Below are positions 22,181 to 34,639 of a DNA stretch of 64,000 bases, in pieces. The notes under the pieces are model-generated. The model made no database searches. It saw only the letters and a program-made list of their open reading frames with translations, and was not told the origin of the DNA. The DNA is from Chamaelirium japonicum. Lineage: Eukaryota; Streptophyta; Magnoliopsida; Liliales; Melanthiaceae. Location of the stretch: the NCBI GenBank assembly GCA_947650365.1, contig OX393554.1, positions 38,465,200 to 38,529,199 of the forward strand, read 5' to 3'. The translations under genes and the position numbers were made by a program. Position 1 is the first letter of the stretch, and each line of letters opens with the position of its first letter.

Positions 22181-24181
22181 ATGTCTTTCACCTGGTTCTC
22201 GATGGTGAACAAGTTCCCTCTGATGGAGGAGGTCCGGGCAGCATACGGTATTCCAGACGTGATTTCACTTTCTTTCGCTACCGGTCCTCTGGACCCGTCA
22301 GATGACGACCGCAGCGTCGTCATGCTCGGTCAGCTTCACTGCGGCATGCGGCTTCCCCTGGCGAGCTTCTCTGGTCGTCTGCTAGAGCGCATGAACGTGT
22401 CTCCTGGCCAGATAGCTGGCAACGGCTGGAGGATCCTCCGCTGTATGGAAGAGTTAGAAGTGCTGGCGGGGCAGCAGCTTTGCATCGCGTATCTGCTGAA
22501 GAAGTATTTCATCAAAGATTACAAGGTAACGCCTGGCAACATCTTCTCGTACTTCAGCCTGCAGGTGCGTGCAGGCAGTAGCCCTCCTATTGGGGGTTTA
22601 GCTGATTCGGTGAGGACTTGGAAAGAATGCCCCATCATGGTTGGGGGACCCTGGAGGGGTCGCTTCAAAGTCCCCTTTCACATCTCCCAACTCGCCGTGA
22701 CCATCGAGGACTACTACCCTTCCAAGCAGCTTCAGTGCCCTGAGGCTGTTGAGGAGGAGCTTGACCAACTTATTAAGCGGGTGACGAACAACGACGACGA
22801 CTGGCGGTAGCTGTTTCCAAAGCTACCGATCGTCAGGTCCCACAGCTCCACTCCAAAGAAAGGCAAACAGCCTGCAGCGTCCGGTAGCGGAGAAGAGCCC
22901 ATTACTTACTCTTCTGAGCTCCCTGACAGGTTCGTCAGCTCCATCAGATGCTTCAACCCAAATATCACTACATCTAAACTCTGCGTGGTCTTCAGGCGGC
23001 GCACGAAGTCGACTAAAGCTGCAGGCGAGTGCAGCCGACCGGCTGCGCGTAACGTAGCTACACCGAAGGGGAAATTAAGGAGGCGAGTTTTGCTGAACGA
23101 GTCTTCCAGCGACGAAGATGCTGGACACGCTCCTCCCGCTCGCTCCATGCGACGTGCTGCTGCCAACGACCTTCGCTCCCTCCCCGACGACTGGGTAGAG
23201 GACGTGTCGTCGACAGGTAAGCAGCACGTGGAGATAGAGGACTCGGAGACGTCTTCCGGTCATAATGCCTCTCCCTCCCTCGAGCGAGGCGAGCAAGCCA
23301 TGCCGTCTGGCTTGGCTAGGCCACGTGGGAGAGCTTCACCCCGCGGTCCTGCTGCCGCACCTCCCATTGCATCACCTGCTGCCCCTGCCGCTAGAAGGCT
23401 CGATCGTGCGGAGGTCCGGGACTTCATGCCTTCGCCTTCCTCCTCTGCTTCTGGGGGCGCCGTCAGGTCACCTCCTCGTTCTCCCCTCAGGGCCACTGAA
23501 GCTACATCTCACCGCCGTTCCCCCGGGCTCTCTGCTCGTCAGGGAGAGGAAGATGATACCGGTGTGGGTAGTCCTAGCTGGGAGCGTCAGCTCGATGACT
23601 TTCATGAGGTAAGTCTGAGTCGTTAACGAGTTGACTGTAGTAGTAACTTTTCTCCTTAACTCTGTGGTACATGTTTCCTTCTTTGTCAGGCGGGCTGTCG
23701 ACTTGTCGAGGGGGGTGTTCATAGGATGACACGGCTTAAGGCCTCCTTTCAGGCTGCTCGGTAGGAGTCGAGAGAGCTACGTGCTCAGTTGGCGGAAGCT
23801 CGACGGGTTCACGCCGAAGAGCTTGCTGCAGTCCAGGCTCAGCTCGAAGCCGCGCTGGAGAATACTTCTGATTCCTTCGGGCTCCCAGAAGCGTTGGATT
23901 CTGCTAAGGTGGAAAATGACGAGCTATGGGCGAAGTTTAGGAGGCAGGCGGCTACGATCAGGGAGCAGCGTGCAGAGGTCAATGCCGCCCAAGCCGCTCA
24001 CGGGGCCGAAATTGCCACGCTGAAGGCCTCCCTTGACCAGGCCGAAGCAGCGCATAAGGCTGCGCTTGACAGGCAGCATGCTGAATACACCGCGGATTGC
24101 AAGTCGCTTCTTGCGGAGCAGGCGGCGGAATGGCGCAAGAAGGTCGCGAAGCTGCGCGGCAAGCTCCCGTCGGGATCGTAG
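22181..24181 (+). pseudogene. Antisense extra ORF of the Tat element, two exons, two TAG stops
   Basis: Exon 1 is 22181-23608. The intron is 23609-23689 (GTAAGT to TTTGTCAG, 81 bp, phase 0). Exon 2 is 23690-24181. The product would be about 639 residues. The N-terminal half (MSFTWFSMVNKFPLMEE, MRLPLASFSGRLLERMNVSP, NGWRILRCMEEL, FSYFSLQ) resembles the plant 'putative gypsy type transposon' domain (Pfam Transposase_28 type). The middle is a Ser/Arg/Pro-rich linker. The C-terminus is an Ala/Glu-rich coiled coil (ELRAQLAEARRVHAEELAAV). Two in-frame TAG codons, at 22808-22810 and 23762-23764, break it; the frame is otherwise open throughout. Function unknown. Extra ORFs in this position, sense or antisense, are reported for Tat elements. 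Confidence 0.82.
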
Positions 24182-24239
24182 AAAGCTGGGGGTGACGCTT
24201 GATCGATCTTACTCGCTGCCTTACTTTGTTTCGTGATGT

Positions 24240-24245
24240 AATAAA
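24240..24245 (+). terminator. Candidate polyadenylation signal for the antisense ORF
   Basis: AATAAA, 58 bases after the TAG at 24179-24181 and followed by a T-rich stretch. Confidence 0.45.
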
Positions 24246-24380
24246 ACAAAACTCTTGTTTGTGTTGGGATCTCTTGACATTTCATCTGAATGCCATGATC
24301 ATTGTCTTTTTTATCAACTTTACATCTCAAGTTCATGTCAATGTCTTGCTATTAAAACTCGGATTTTGTATCTTGACTAC

Positions 24381-24535
24381 ATGTCGATGACGCGCGTAAC
24401 TACACGTCGACGATGTGTCATTGAAAATCTGGTTCTCATGTTTTGATTACACGTCGACGACATGCGTAACTATACGTCGACGACGCGCGTAACTACACGT
24501 CGACGCGCGTAACTACACGTCGACGACGCACGACC
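24381..24535. repeat. Short tandem repeat ACGTCGACGACGCGCGTAACT
   Basis: Five to six copies of a 20-25-bp unit built on TACACGTCGACGA and GCGCGTAAC, rich in CpG and the palindrome GTCGAC. It lies between the antisense ORF and the 145-bp array. Confidence 0.8.
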
Positions 24536-24587
24536 AAAATCTAGCCCTTATATTAGTATGGGGCGATATACCCTGCCTTGTTTGCAT

Positions 24588-25165
24588 TGGTCGATCGGTC
24601 GTTTCCCCGCGGGTTCTGTTGATCGATTTTTCCAAGTGTTCATCGGCCGGTCTCGCCCTTCATAGGGTCCTGTCGACCGGTCGGTCAAGTGGTAAAACTC
24701 ATTCGGAGTATCACGTACCACTTGGTTTAGGCTGGCTGTCCGGTCGTACCCTGACGGGGTCTGTTGACCTATCTTTCCAGTTGTTCACCGGCCGGTCTCG
24801 CCCTTCGTAGGGACCTGTCGACCGGTCGGCCAAGTGGTAGAACTCACTCGGAGTGTTATGTACCACTTGGTTTAGGCTGGTTGACCGGTCGTACCCTGAC
24901 AGGGTCTGTCGACCGATCTTTCCAGTTGTTCACCGGCCGGTCTCGCCCTTCGCAGGGACCTGTCGACCGGTCGGCCAAGTGGTAGAACTCGCTCGGAGTG
25001 TTATGTACCACTTGGTTTAGGCTGGTTGACCGGTCGTACCCTGACAGGGTCTGTCAACCGATCTTTCCAGTTGTTCATCGGCCGGTCTCGCCCTTCGCAG
25101 GGACCTGTCGACCGGTCGGCCAAGTGGTAGAACTCGCTCGGAGTGTTATATACCACTTGGTTTAG
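24588..25165. repeat. 145-bp tandem repeat in the gypsy 3' region
   Basis: The marker CTTGGTTTAG occurs at 24721, 24866, 25011 and 25156, exactly 145 bp apart. There are about four units; the first is the most diverged. Units contain the palindromic GACCGGTCGACCGGTC-like strings and CGCCCTTCGYAGGGACCTGT. Known Tat elements often carry such arrays in their 3' region, which can seed satellites. Confidence 0.92.
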
Positions 25166-25311
25166 GTTGCCTCGGTTAAACATTATTCTCTCACATGAAC
25201 AAAAACGTTGAGCAAGTTCATTTTTATTGAATAGATTCGGAATTACAAAACGGTTACATGCGTCTTGCCCATTTAACTACCCTGGTAGAACTTGCGTAGA
25301 TTGGCTGCATT

Positions 25312-28300
25312 CTATGGCCTTGCCAGTGCGTCGCCGTCTTGAGTCTTCAGGCGGTAGGCTCCATTTTTCCCCATACCATCGATGATGTACGGTCCTTCCC
25401 AAGTAGCTCCCAGCTTGCCACTTCCCAGCTCCTTGGTATTGTCAAAGACCTTCCGCATAACTAGGTCCCCTTGTTTGAATACCCGCCTTCTGACTTTGCG
25501 ATCATATGCCCTCTTGATGGCCTGATGGTAGTTAGCTAGGCGCGCCCTCGCTCTCTCCCTCTTCTCTTCCAGCAAGTCCAGGCCATCAAGCAGGAGTTCG
25601 TCATTCAGCTTCGGGTCGGCAGCTACGACCGTTCTCTGTGTCGGGACCAGGGCTTCCGTTGGCAGGACTGCTTCAAAGCCGTAGGTAAGACTTAACGGGG
25701 ACTCTCCCGTTGGTCGCTTCGGTGTCGTCCGATATGCCCATAGAACTCTGGGTAGAGCTTCTTCCCACAATCCCTTCTTCTGCTCCGGCTTCTTCTTCAG
25801 TATGTCGAGAATGGCACGATTCGTCGACTCTGCCTGCCCGTTGCTCTGGGGTACCGTGGTGTAGAGAAGAATAACTTGATGTTATTACTGGCGCAGAACT
25901 TCTTGATCAACTCCGCGTCGAACTGTCGCCCGTTGTCTGCAACGAAAGCCCGCGGCAGTCCGAATCGACAGATGATGCTGCTCCATAGGAACTTTCCTAC
26001 TTGAACTTCCCCGATCTTCAGCAACGGGATTGCCTCCACCCACTTGGTGAAGTAGTCGGTGGCGACGAGGAGGAACTTCCTCCGGTTGGGCGACGTCGGG
26101 AAGGGGCCCAAAATATCCAACCCCCACTGTTGGAAGGGCCAAGGGCTGGATACTGGGTGCAGCTCTTTTGCTGGTTGATGTATGGAGGGAGCATGCTTTT
26201 GACATTGCAAGCACCTTTTCGCATATCCCCCCGCATCTGCTTCCATGGTGGGCCAGTAGTAGCCTTGCAGCTTTATCTTCCGCGCCAGGGATCTTCCTCC
26301 GGAGTGGTTCCCGCACCCCCCTTCGTGTACCTCCTTCATGATTTCTGCCGCTTGTTCCTTCGTGAGGCACTTGAGGTACGGTCCGCCAAACGAACACTTG
26401 TACAGCTCATCGTCGATGAGGGTGTATCTTGGAGCGTGCGCCTTGGTTCTTCGGGCATCATCGACGTCCTCCGGTAGTATCCCATCAAGTAGGTACTTCT
26501 TCATGTTGCCTACCCAATCAGCTCCGACCGCAATAGTATGGGCCGCCTCAATGGCTTGTGTTCTCCTCGTCAGGCAACTATCTTCTGCGGGGCCGATAGT
26601 TCGGGATTCAGCTTGCACCTCGATGAAAACCCTTTTCTCTTTGTCTTCTCCGAGTACCGATGCTAGATTAGCAAGGGCATCCGCCTGCTTGTTTTCCGCT
26701 CTGGGGAACTGATGAAAGCTTATATCTTCAAACTTGGCGATCAACTCCCAGGCAAGCTTCAGGTAGGCTTGCATCCTTGCGTCGCGGGCTTCATACCTAC
26801 CGGTAATCTGATTGATTACCAGTTGGGAGTCGCCGTAGACCTGCAGGCTGGTCACCCCCAGCGCTGTTGCCATCTCCAGTCCTATCAGCATCGCCTCGTA
26901 CTCCGCTTCGTTGTTCGTCGTCGGGAAAAGTAGCCGCACTGATTTTTCGAGCTTCGTATGGTCGGGGGTTACTATGACTACCCCCACACCACTCCCAGCT
27001 GCGCATGACGAGCCATCCACGAACAACCTCCAGCCTTTTTCTTCGTCCTCCTGTCCTGCTGCCGCACCGACTCCCACGGGTCGATCGACAGCTACCGACA
27101 GGTCTTCTAACGTCTCTGGCACCGGTGCAGTGTCTTCCGCCGGGAAATCGCTGAGGAAGTCTGCAAGTGCTTGACCCTTGATTGCTTTCCGAGGTACGTA
27201 CCGAGGGCCAAACTCTGGCAGCTCTGCAGCCCACTTGCTCAGCCGACCTGCCCGAGTAGAGTTATCTAGTACTTCCTTCAGGGGGTGCTCGGTGATGACC
27301 TCGATGGGATGAGCGACGAAGTACGGGCGAAGTCTCCTTGACACGTACACTAGAGCTAGAGCCACTTGTTCGATCCTCGCGTACCTCGTCTCAGTTGACG
27401 TCATGATGCGACTGACATAGTAGACAGGCCTCTCTGCTCCTTCACATTCGTATATCAGTACAGCGCTGATTGCTGCCTCAGATACCGAAAGATACACCCC
27501 CAGCGTTGCACCTAGCCGGGGGGCTGTCAAGATAGGGGGTCGGCCAAGATACGTCTTCAGCTCTTGAAACACCTCTTCACAGTATTGGTCCCAGTCGAAA
27601 GGTGCAAGCTTACTCAGCCTCTCGTACAGGGGCCGACACTGGTCTGAGGACTTGGAAATGAAGCGATTGAGGGCGCTGATCCGTCCGGTAAGCTTCTGGA
27701 CTTCCTTTCGTGACTTGGGCGACGGCATCTTCTCCAAAGCACGGATCTGCTCCGGGTTGGCTTCGATTCCCCGCCGGGTGACCAAGTATCCCAGAAATTT
27801 TCTCGACGTCACGCCGAAGGCGCACTTGGCCGGGTTCAACTTCATACTGTACCTCCGCAAGGTTGCGAAGGTTTCCTCCAGGTCTTGCATATGCATATCC
27901 TCAGCCTGACTCTTCACAAGCAAGTCGTCGACATAGACCTCCACGTTCCTTCCGATTTGGTCGACGAACATCTTGTTCACTAGCCTCTGGTACGTTGCTC
28001 CCGCGTTCTTCAGCCCGAAAGGCATCATCTTGTAGCAGAAGAGCCCTCGACCCGTGACGAAGGCCGTGTGCTCCTGGTCTTCCGGATTCATGGGGATCTG
28101 GTGATAGCCCGAGTAGCCGTCCATGAACGAGAGCCTCTCGTGTCCCACCGTGGAATCCACCAGGGTATCGATGCGTGGTAGCAGGTAGCTGTCCTTTGGG
28201 CATGCCTGGTTGAGATTTGTGAAGTCGATGCAGACCCGAATGGCTCCTGACTTCTTGGGGACGGCGACCACATTAGCGATCCACTTCGGGTACCGAGCCT

Positions 28301-28522
28301 CTCTGATGATGCCCGCTCGTAGCAGCTTCTCTACCTCCATGTTGACAGCTGCTGCTTTTTCCGGTGCTAGCGACCGGGGCTTCTGACGTACAGGCGCAGC
28401 TCCTTCTCGAATGTTGAGGTGATGACAGGCTACCTCGGGGTGGATGCCTGGCATGTCCTTAACTGACCATGCGAACACGTCCAGGTTTGCCTTGAGAAAT
28501 GTCGTCATGGCTTCGGCATGAT
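25312..28522 (-). pseudogene. Gypsy pol pseudogene: RT, two RNase H domains, integrase
   Basis: From the copia junction leftwards: the segment NLDVFAWSVKDMPGIHP, RT with YVDDLLVKS (about 27.92 kb), a Ty3-type RNase H (about 27.5-27.2 kb), then a second, archaeal-type RNase H starting at LFVDGSSCAAGSG (about 27.01 kb) with NNEAEYEAM. Integrase has a zinc-binding region (HEGGCGNHSGG ... CLQC), WGLDILGPF with Asp 1 (about 26.11 kb) and VADNGRQFD with Asp 2 (about 25.93 kb). A 1-bp loss in a G/C run near 25850 shifts the frame just before the catalytic Glu region, and 25770-25312 continues in the new frame. The last visible stop, TAG at 25314-25312, looks premature because AANLRKFYQG and another stop follow. 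Confidence 0.93.
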
Positions 28523-28527
28523 GCTTC

Positions 28528-30659
28528 TGTTGGAATCTAATCCTTATCAGAGGCTCGCAGCGGAAACGATTTGGCGGTCGAAAGACCGTTCATGGTGCAC
28601 GTTACACGATTTAATTTTTTCACAGAAACTAATCTACATATGTGTGCATGTGTATGCACGAGAATCGAAAACCCCTAACGGCAATCTAGCGTAATGATTA
28701 ACTAGCATGGATGCAAATCATAATGCTCGCTAGATCTACATGTTAGATTACACATACCTTTCGTACGGATCTTTTAACCGCGGAGGATTGTCTTCTTTGT
28801 CGATGGAGACGGAAGATCGTTCGCGAAGATGCCGACGGTACGAATGGAGATGTTACCTTCTTGTTCACCCGATCTCACACGATGCACGGAACGTCGCTCT
28901 CGGATCTCTGAGTGCCTCCGAAGAACGACCCTTCTCCTTCTTCAGAACTCCACGCGAGGAAGACGAAGTAGCAAGCGGGAAACAGAGAGAGATTAGGGAG
29001 AGAACTAGAGAGATGAGAGAGAGGGGGGTTCGGTTTTTCTTGTGCATGGGGCCGGCGCCCATAGGTGCCTTTATAGGGCCGGCCAACACCCCTTGGATAA
29101 GGATCCAAGGGGATATTAACCCCCTCTCATTATCTCTCCATTATCTCCCTTTTATCTCTCCGCGTATTTATCCGTTTTCCTACTTTTTAGGGCTCGATTT
29201 TAACCGATTTATCGCCCCATCCCTATCCATATGGCCGGCCCTATAGATGAGGGATTCTTATCCCTACATCATAGGGCCGGCCCTAGCAAGGTGTCACACC
29301 AGTGAGGTCGGCCAACAGTGAGGTCCGGCAGAGTGAGGTTTTTACCAAAACGCCCCGACGCCTCATTTTGACCATTTCTAGCGTGCGATACCTAACGGCC
29401 ATTATTTAAGTGATATCTACTAGTTACTTACTATTAACTGAGGCCACCGGAAGGTGCCTCTAGCAAAGTCAACTAGTCAACTCGCAACATACCCCGGTGC
29501 ATCGCACCTATGCAGCGAAGTTCACTTATGGCTAGGGATTACTACATACGACTCTGTACTAATCCCGGGCTCAACCCTTAGTACTCGTATGTAGTTACGC
29601 ATCTACCGTGCTCTAGTGCCAAGCACACACGGAGCGTATACTTCTATCTTCCTCCTGCTTATGGTGTTCCGAGGAGACGGTTCAAGAACCGTACATAATG
29701 TTGATAAGGTGGAACCATCAGGGACCGGGGTTCATGGCTTCCAACTCAAGCTCGATCGACACACTACCCGAGTGTACCATCGATCCTCTGAGCTCGAGTT
29801 AACCTGCGTAGCCACCCAGAGTGCGACGCAGGCTGCACTCCAATTCACCCAGACTTACTATGTTCTCCATCATACCCCTGCTCTCCGCTTAGTAGTGGTA
29901 AACCCGCTGTCCCTCCACTTGATGCCATGATTCACTTCGAGCGGTGAAGACTACCGTCAGACTCGAACGATCATATGACTTGGTTCCTTCCAGGTTGACC
30001 TATACATCGTACCTCTGATTACCCCGTCGAGTAATCGAACCCGGTCAACAGTCAAACTGATGACCACCAGGCCTGGGTTTGGTACAGTGTACGTCACACC
30101 AAGGAACGCACCTCCCATCAGGGGTGTGGATGGCCTGCAGGAGTGACACGCTAATGCAACGCCAGCCGGGTAACCCAGTACACCGTGGTTTTGGATCACT
30201 GCATATGGACCCTCACACATTGGTGCGCCAAAGCACCACGCAACTGGTTAGTCCATCAGACGTGGCTCCTCAGGGTTTATGACCGTTTTACCCTAAGTAG
30301 AAACACGGCTTAGTGTACCAGTGTCTGCTCACTGATCTGTACACCGTGTTAGTTCCGTTCAGCCACAGACACTGTGCCTGGTGATGACCATGGTGAAGAC
30401 ATCCCATGAACTGTCATCGCCAACAGCTTAACATGATGAGGCGACCAACCTGATCATAGCTGCGAACTTATTTAGGTTATACGGGACCAATCCACTTAGT
30501 CTTCAACTCAGTGGACTACTATATAACCATGGCTCTTTGTTCTCTAAAGAACACGTAACTATGTTACGTACCTATATGCATCTCAAATATTAATAACTAT
30601 CAATCTTTATTAGACCAAAACATAAAGTTTTACAAGCTTAGAACACATCAATCCTAACA
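28528..30659 (-). repeat. 3' LTR of the copia element
   Basis: Pairs with 36387-38516. On the minus strand it begins TGTTAGGATTGATGTG and ends GATTCCAACA. Reading frames inside it are shared by both LTRs and carry no known domain. Confidence 0.97.
29068..29075 (-). promoter_or_regulatory. TATA box of the copia 3' LTR
   Basis: Minus-strand TATAAAGG between two GGCCGG-rich stretches; the identical site is at 36925-36932. Confidence 0.6.
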
Positions 30660-30673
30660 ATCTCACACTTGGT
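30660..30673 (-). promoter_or_regulatory. Polypurine tract of the copia element
   Basis: Minus-strand CAAGTGTGAGATT directly before the 3' LTR, the usual form in plant copia elements (AAGTGGGAGA type). It starts at the polyprotein stop. Confidence 0.65.
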
Positions 30674-33600
30674 CTAGCGAAGCAAAACGGTTTTGACTCC
30701 CATCACGTCCACATGTCGCTCGAATGCCTTGGTAGGTATTGCCTTTGTGAAAGGATCAGCAACATTATCTGTAGATGCAATCTGCGTCACCGCTACTCGC
30801 CCTTGCTTTTGAAACTGCCGAATCAAGTGGAACTTGCCCTCGATGTGCTTCCCCTTTTGGTGATGTCTTGGCTCCTTGGCTTGTGCTACCGCCCCACTAT
30901 TGTCGCAGTAAAGCACAATAGGTAACTGGGCCTCTGGTACACATCCCAAATCCGTAAGGAATTTCTTGAGCCATACCGCCTCTTTGGCTGCCTCGCACGC
31001 TGCAACGTACTCAGCCTCTGTGGTAGAGTCTGCGATGCATTTCTGCTTCACACTCTGCCAACTAACCGCTCCTCCTCCTAGCATAAATACAAAACCTGAT
31101 GTCGACTTTCTGGATTCCAAATCTGACATAAAGTCAGAATCTGTATATCCAATCGGTGTCAGTTCTTGTCCAGTGTATACCAACTCATAGTCCCTTGTTC
31201 TACGAAGGTACTTGAGTATACACTTCACAGCTGTCCAGTGATCTGGACCCGGATTCGACTGAAACCGACCCATCATGCCTACTGCGAAACAGATATCTGG
31301 CCTTGTACAATGCATAGCATACATTAGACTACCCAATGCCGAGGCAAAAGGTATCTTCTGCATTTCTGCTCTCTCCTCAGGTGTCTTAGGACATTGATCC
31401 TTAGACAGTTTTATGCCATGTCTAAATGGCACAAAACCCTTCTTAGAGTTTTGCATGTCAAATCTAGCCATAACCTTATCTATGTACGCAGCCTGTGACA
31501 GCGAGAGAATCCTGTTCTGGCGATCACGTGTTACCTTGATCCCCAAAACATAACTCGCTTCACCTAGGTCTTTCATATCGAACTGTGTTGACAACCAGAC
31601 CTTTACCGTTGATAATGTTCCTACATCATTTCCAATGAGCAGAATATCATCTACGTAAAGTATCAAATATACTACTGTGGTCTTATCAGTCCTCTTGTAT
31701 ACACATGGTTCATCCTCGTTTTGAGTAAATCCATATGACTGGATTGCCTGATCAAAACGGATGTTCCAACTTCTAGATGCTTGCTTTAGTCCATAAATGG
31801 ACTTCTGCAACTTGCAAACTAGATGTTCCTGACCCTCTGACTCAAAGCCTGGTGGCTGAATCATATAAATATCTTCTTCCAAATTTCCATTAAGGAATGC
31901 TGTCTTGACATCCATTTGCCAGATCTCCCAGTCATAATGGGCTGCAATGGATAGGAGGATCCGAATAGACTTTATCATAGCTACCGGCGAGAAGGTTTCG
32001 TCAAAGTCGATCTCTTCTCTATGGGTGTAACCCTTGGCAACTAATCTAGCTTTATAAGTCTCTATTGTACCATCGGATCCTCTCTTCTTCTTATACACCC
32101 ACTTACACCCAATAGGTTTAATATTGGATGATGGTGTAACAAGAGTCCAGACTGCATTATGGGACATTGATTCAATTTCTACCTCCATAGCCTTTTGCCA
32201 GTCAGAGCTGTCAGAAGCTCCCACTGCCTTATCGTAGCTCAGTGGGTCATCCTCCTGACCCTCTGGATTAACCAATAAGGTTTCTCCATAGTATCTGTCA
32301 GGAGCTCTGATGTTTCTCCCACTGCGACGAGGTGGTGGTGGTGTTACAGGATTAATAGGTTCCACAGTATCTAGTATATTATTATCTGTAATGTCAGCTC
32401 CCACTATGCTTTTGGATGCGCTCTCTGATCTAGTACCCAGTAGCTCATCCAGAACTACTTTACTAGTAGGTTTGTGGTCCACAATATAATCCTGTTCTAG
32501 GAAATAGGCGTTCGTTGAAACGATCACTTTCTTTTCCTCAGGATCATAAAATAGACCACCTTTGGTCTCCTTGGAATACCCTACAAATAAGCATACTCTG
32601 GTTTTAGATTCCATCTTTTCCCTCTTATCCCTTCGCACATGTGCAGGGCATCCCCATATTCTGAAATGCTGTATCAATGGCTTTCGCTTTGACCACAGTT
32701 CTCTAGGGGTCAGAGGCACTGACTTAGACGGAACGTGATTCAGAATATAAACTGCTGTTTGTAGGGCATATCCCCAAAAGGTCATTGGTAAACTGGCGTA
32801 ACTCATCATGCTACGAACCATGTCCAACAAGGTTCGATTCCTTCTCTCGGAAACTCCATTCTGTTGTGGGGTACCTGGAGCAGTTAACTGGGATTTTATC
32901 CCATGCTCCAACATATACCCTAGGAACTCTTCAGATAGGTATTCACCTCCTCGATCAGATCGAAGGGTTTTTATATATTTACCTGTCTGCTTTTCTACTT
33001 CAGCCCTGAACTCTTTGAACATGTCAAAGGATTCCGACTTCCGATGCATCAGGTAAATGTAACCATATCTTGAGTAATCATCAATGAATGTGATGAAATA
33101 CTCATGGCCTCCTATCGCCTTGACGTTCATGGGTCCACATACATCCGAATGGATTAACTCTAACACCTCGGTAGCTCTTACTCCTTTGCCTTTAAAGGAC
33201 CTCTTGGTCATCTTGCCTTCCAGGCAGGATTCACAGGTGGGAAGGATCTCCGTAGGATCTGTTTCCAGAAGCCCGGCCTTCACCATTCTATGGATCCTAT
33301 CTAAGGCAATATGCCCAAGTCGTAAGTGCCACAGGTGGGTTAAATTTTCCGAAGGATTCTTACGCTTAGATGAATTAACATTAAATGCTGAAGTTATTAT
33401 GTTATCTTTTTCAAATTTAGGACTTACAACATAGAGATGATTCTGAACCATTCCTCTTATTATAAAAGTTCCATTCAGTTTAAACGACACACCAGAAGCA
33501 TCAAAATAAACTGAATAACCTTCATTAACTAAAGAAGAAACAGAAATTAAGTTACGTCGCAAGGACGGTACATAAAAGACATCTCTAAGTGTCCAAGTCT

Positions 33601-34639
33601 TATTATTCGAAAAACTAAGATTAACATCTCCAATAGCTTCAGCAGCAGCCACGGCCTCAGTTCCCATGCTCAGGGTCACTTCTCCATCAAGCAATCTTCT
33701 GCTTTCCCGAAACCCCTGAAGAGAGTTACAGGCATGGTTAGTGGATCCAGAATCCACAATCCAACTAGCAAAAATACTATTACTTGAAAGAAATGATTTA
33801 ACAACTAAGAGTTGTAGATTACCTTCACCAGCATTCTGAGGCTTCTTGCAGTCCTTCTTCCAATGACCCTTCTGGCCACACCGGAAGCACTTCGTGCCCG
33901 GTTTCTTTGATTCTCCAGACCCAGAGGCTCCATCAGAGTCCTGCACAGGCAATGACTTAGGTTTCCTTTTATGTTTCTTGCCCTGAGGTTTACCAGGCTT
34001 CTTGAAGGATCTGCGTTGCACGTGAAGTGCTTCGCCCTTCTGCTTGAAGCCATCCTCAGCTGCCTGGAGAGCTCCCAGAAGCTCTGCATTTGTCATAGCC
34101 AACTTGTTCAAATTAAAGTTGGTGACAAAGCCTTCAAAGGCTCCAGACAGTGACGAGAGGAAGATGTCTGTCATCACCTCGCCTTCTAGCACAATGTCCA
34201 TGGTAGCTAGTTCGTTCTGGAACCCAAACATTTTCATCATGTGTTCCCGAACCAGCGTCCCATTGGACATCTTAGTGCCGACGAGTTTCTTGATGGTAAG
34301 GTATCGCGTAACGCGATTGTGACCTTCAAACATCTCCTTCAAATACAACATCATGTCAGAAGCGTCAGGCATCTCCTCGACTTGCTTCTGCAGAGTTGTT
34401 TGCAAGGATGCTATTATATAGCATTTACATATCTCATTGGATTCCTTCCAGTCAGTGAATGCCTTTAACTGTGCCTCTGTGGCATTGGGTCCTGGCAAAT
34501 CTGGCTCAGGGTCATTAAGGGCTGACATATGTTTACCAATCCTTAGGACCAGGTACAGGTTGCGCTTCCAGTCCTCATAGTTGGGATCGGTAAGTTTGTG
34601 GTCATTTAGGATAGCGGACAGGGGGTCTAACTTAGTCAT
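30674..34639 (-). CDS. Copia gag-pol polyprotein, intact, 1321 residues
   Basis: A single uninterrupted frame from the ATG at 34639. Gag is roughly residues 1-245, followed by a zinc knuckle [14 protein letters not shown] at about 251-264. The protease active site is [12 protein letters not shown] at about 292-303. The GAG-pre-integrase region is LWHLRLGHI. Integrase has HSDVCGPM (about 496), DDYSR (about 518) and [11 protein letters not shown] (about 595). The RT catalytic motif is LYVDDILL at about 991-998. RNase H includes TEAEYVAAC at about 1204. All usual catalytic residues are present, and the domain order PR-IN-RT-RH is that of Ty1/copia. It acts in cytoplasmic particles to make cDNA and insert it into the genome. 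The exact copia lineage is uncertain; the 2.1-kb LTRs suggest a larger group such as Angela/Tork-like. Confidence 0.97.
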   Translation of the reverse strand: MTKLDPLSAILNDHKLTDPNYEDWKRNLYLVLRIGKHMSALNDPEPDLPGPNATEAQLKAFTDWKESNEICKCYIIASLQTTLQKQVEEMPDASDMMLYLKEMFEGHNRVTRYLTIKKLVGTKMSNGTLVREHMMKMFGFQNELATMDIVLEGEVMTDIFLSSLSGAFEGFVTNFNLNKLAMTNAELLGALQAAEDGFKQKGEALHVQRRSFKKPGKPQGKKHKRKPKSLPVQDSDGASGSGESKKPGTKCFRCGQKGHWKKDCKKPQNAGEGNLQLLVVKSFLSSNSIFASWIVDSGSTNHACNSLQGFRESRRLLDGEVTLSMGTEAVAAAEAIGDVNLSFSNNKTWTLRDVFYVPSLRRNLISVSSLVNEGYSVYFDASGVSFKLNGTFIIRGMVQNHLYVVSPKFEKDNIITSAFNVNSSKRKNPSENLTHLWHLRLGHIALDRIHRMVKAGLLETDPTEILPTCESCLEGKMTKRSFKGKGVRATEVLELIHSDVCGPMNVKAIGGHEYFITFIDDYSRYGYIYLMHRKSESFDMFKEFRAEVEKQTGKYIKTLRSDRGGEYLSEEFLGYMLEHGIKSQLTAPGTPQQNGVSERRNRTLLDMVRSMMSYASLPMTFWGYALQTAVYILNHVPSKSVPLTPRELWSKRKPLIQHFRIWGCPAHVRRDKREKMESKTRVCLFVGYSKETKGGLFYDPEEKKVIVSTNAYFLEQDYIVDHKPTSKVVLDELLGTRSESASKSIVGADITDNNILDTVEPINPVTPPPPRRSGRNIRAPDRYYGETLLVNPEGQEDDPLSYDKAVGASDSSDWQKAMEVEIESMSHNAVWTLVTPSSNIKPIGCKWVYKKKRGSDGTIETYKARLVAKGYTHREEIDFDETFSPVAMIKSIRILLSIAAHYDWEIWQMDVKTAFLNGNLEEDIYMIQPPGFESEGQEHLVCKLQKSIYGLKQASRSWNIRFDQAIQSYGFTQNEDEPCVYKRTDKTTVVYLILYVDDILLIGNDVGTLSTVKVWLSTQFDMKDLGEASYVLGIKVTRDRQNRILSLSQAAYIDKVMARFDMQNSKKGFVPFRHGIKLSKDQCPKTPEERAEMQKIPFASALGSLMYAMHCTRPDICFAVGMMGRFQSNPGPDHWTAVKCILKYLRRTRDYELVYTGQELTPIGYTDSDFMSDLESRKSTSGFVFMLGGGAVSWQSVKQKCIADSTTEAEYVAACEAAKEAVWLKKFLTDLGCVPEAQLPIVLYCDNSGAVAQAKEPRHHQKGKHIEGKFHLIRQFQKQGRVAVTQIASTDNVADPFTKAIPTKAFERHVDVMGVKTVLLR

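Noticed and set aside
28740..29246. A 168-codon plus-strand frame in the copia 3' LTR, repeated at 36645.
   Set aside because: It is LTR sequence; identity between the copies reflects the young insertion, not selection. No domain seen.
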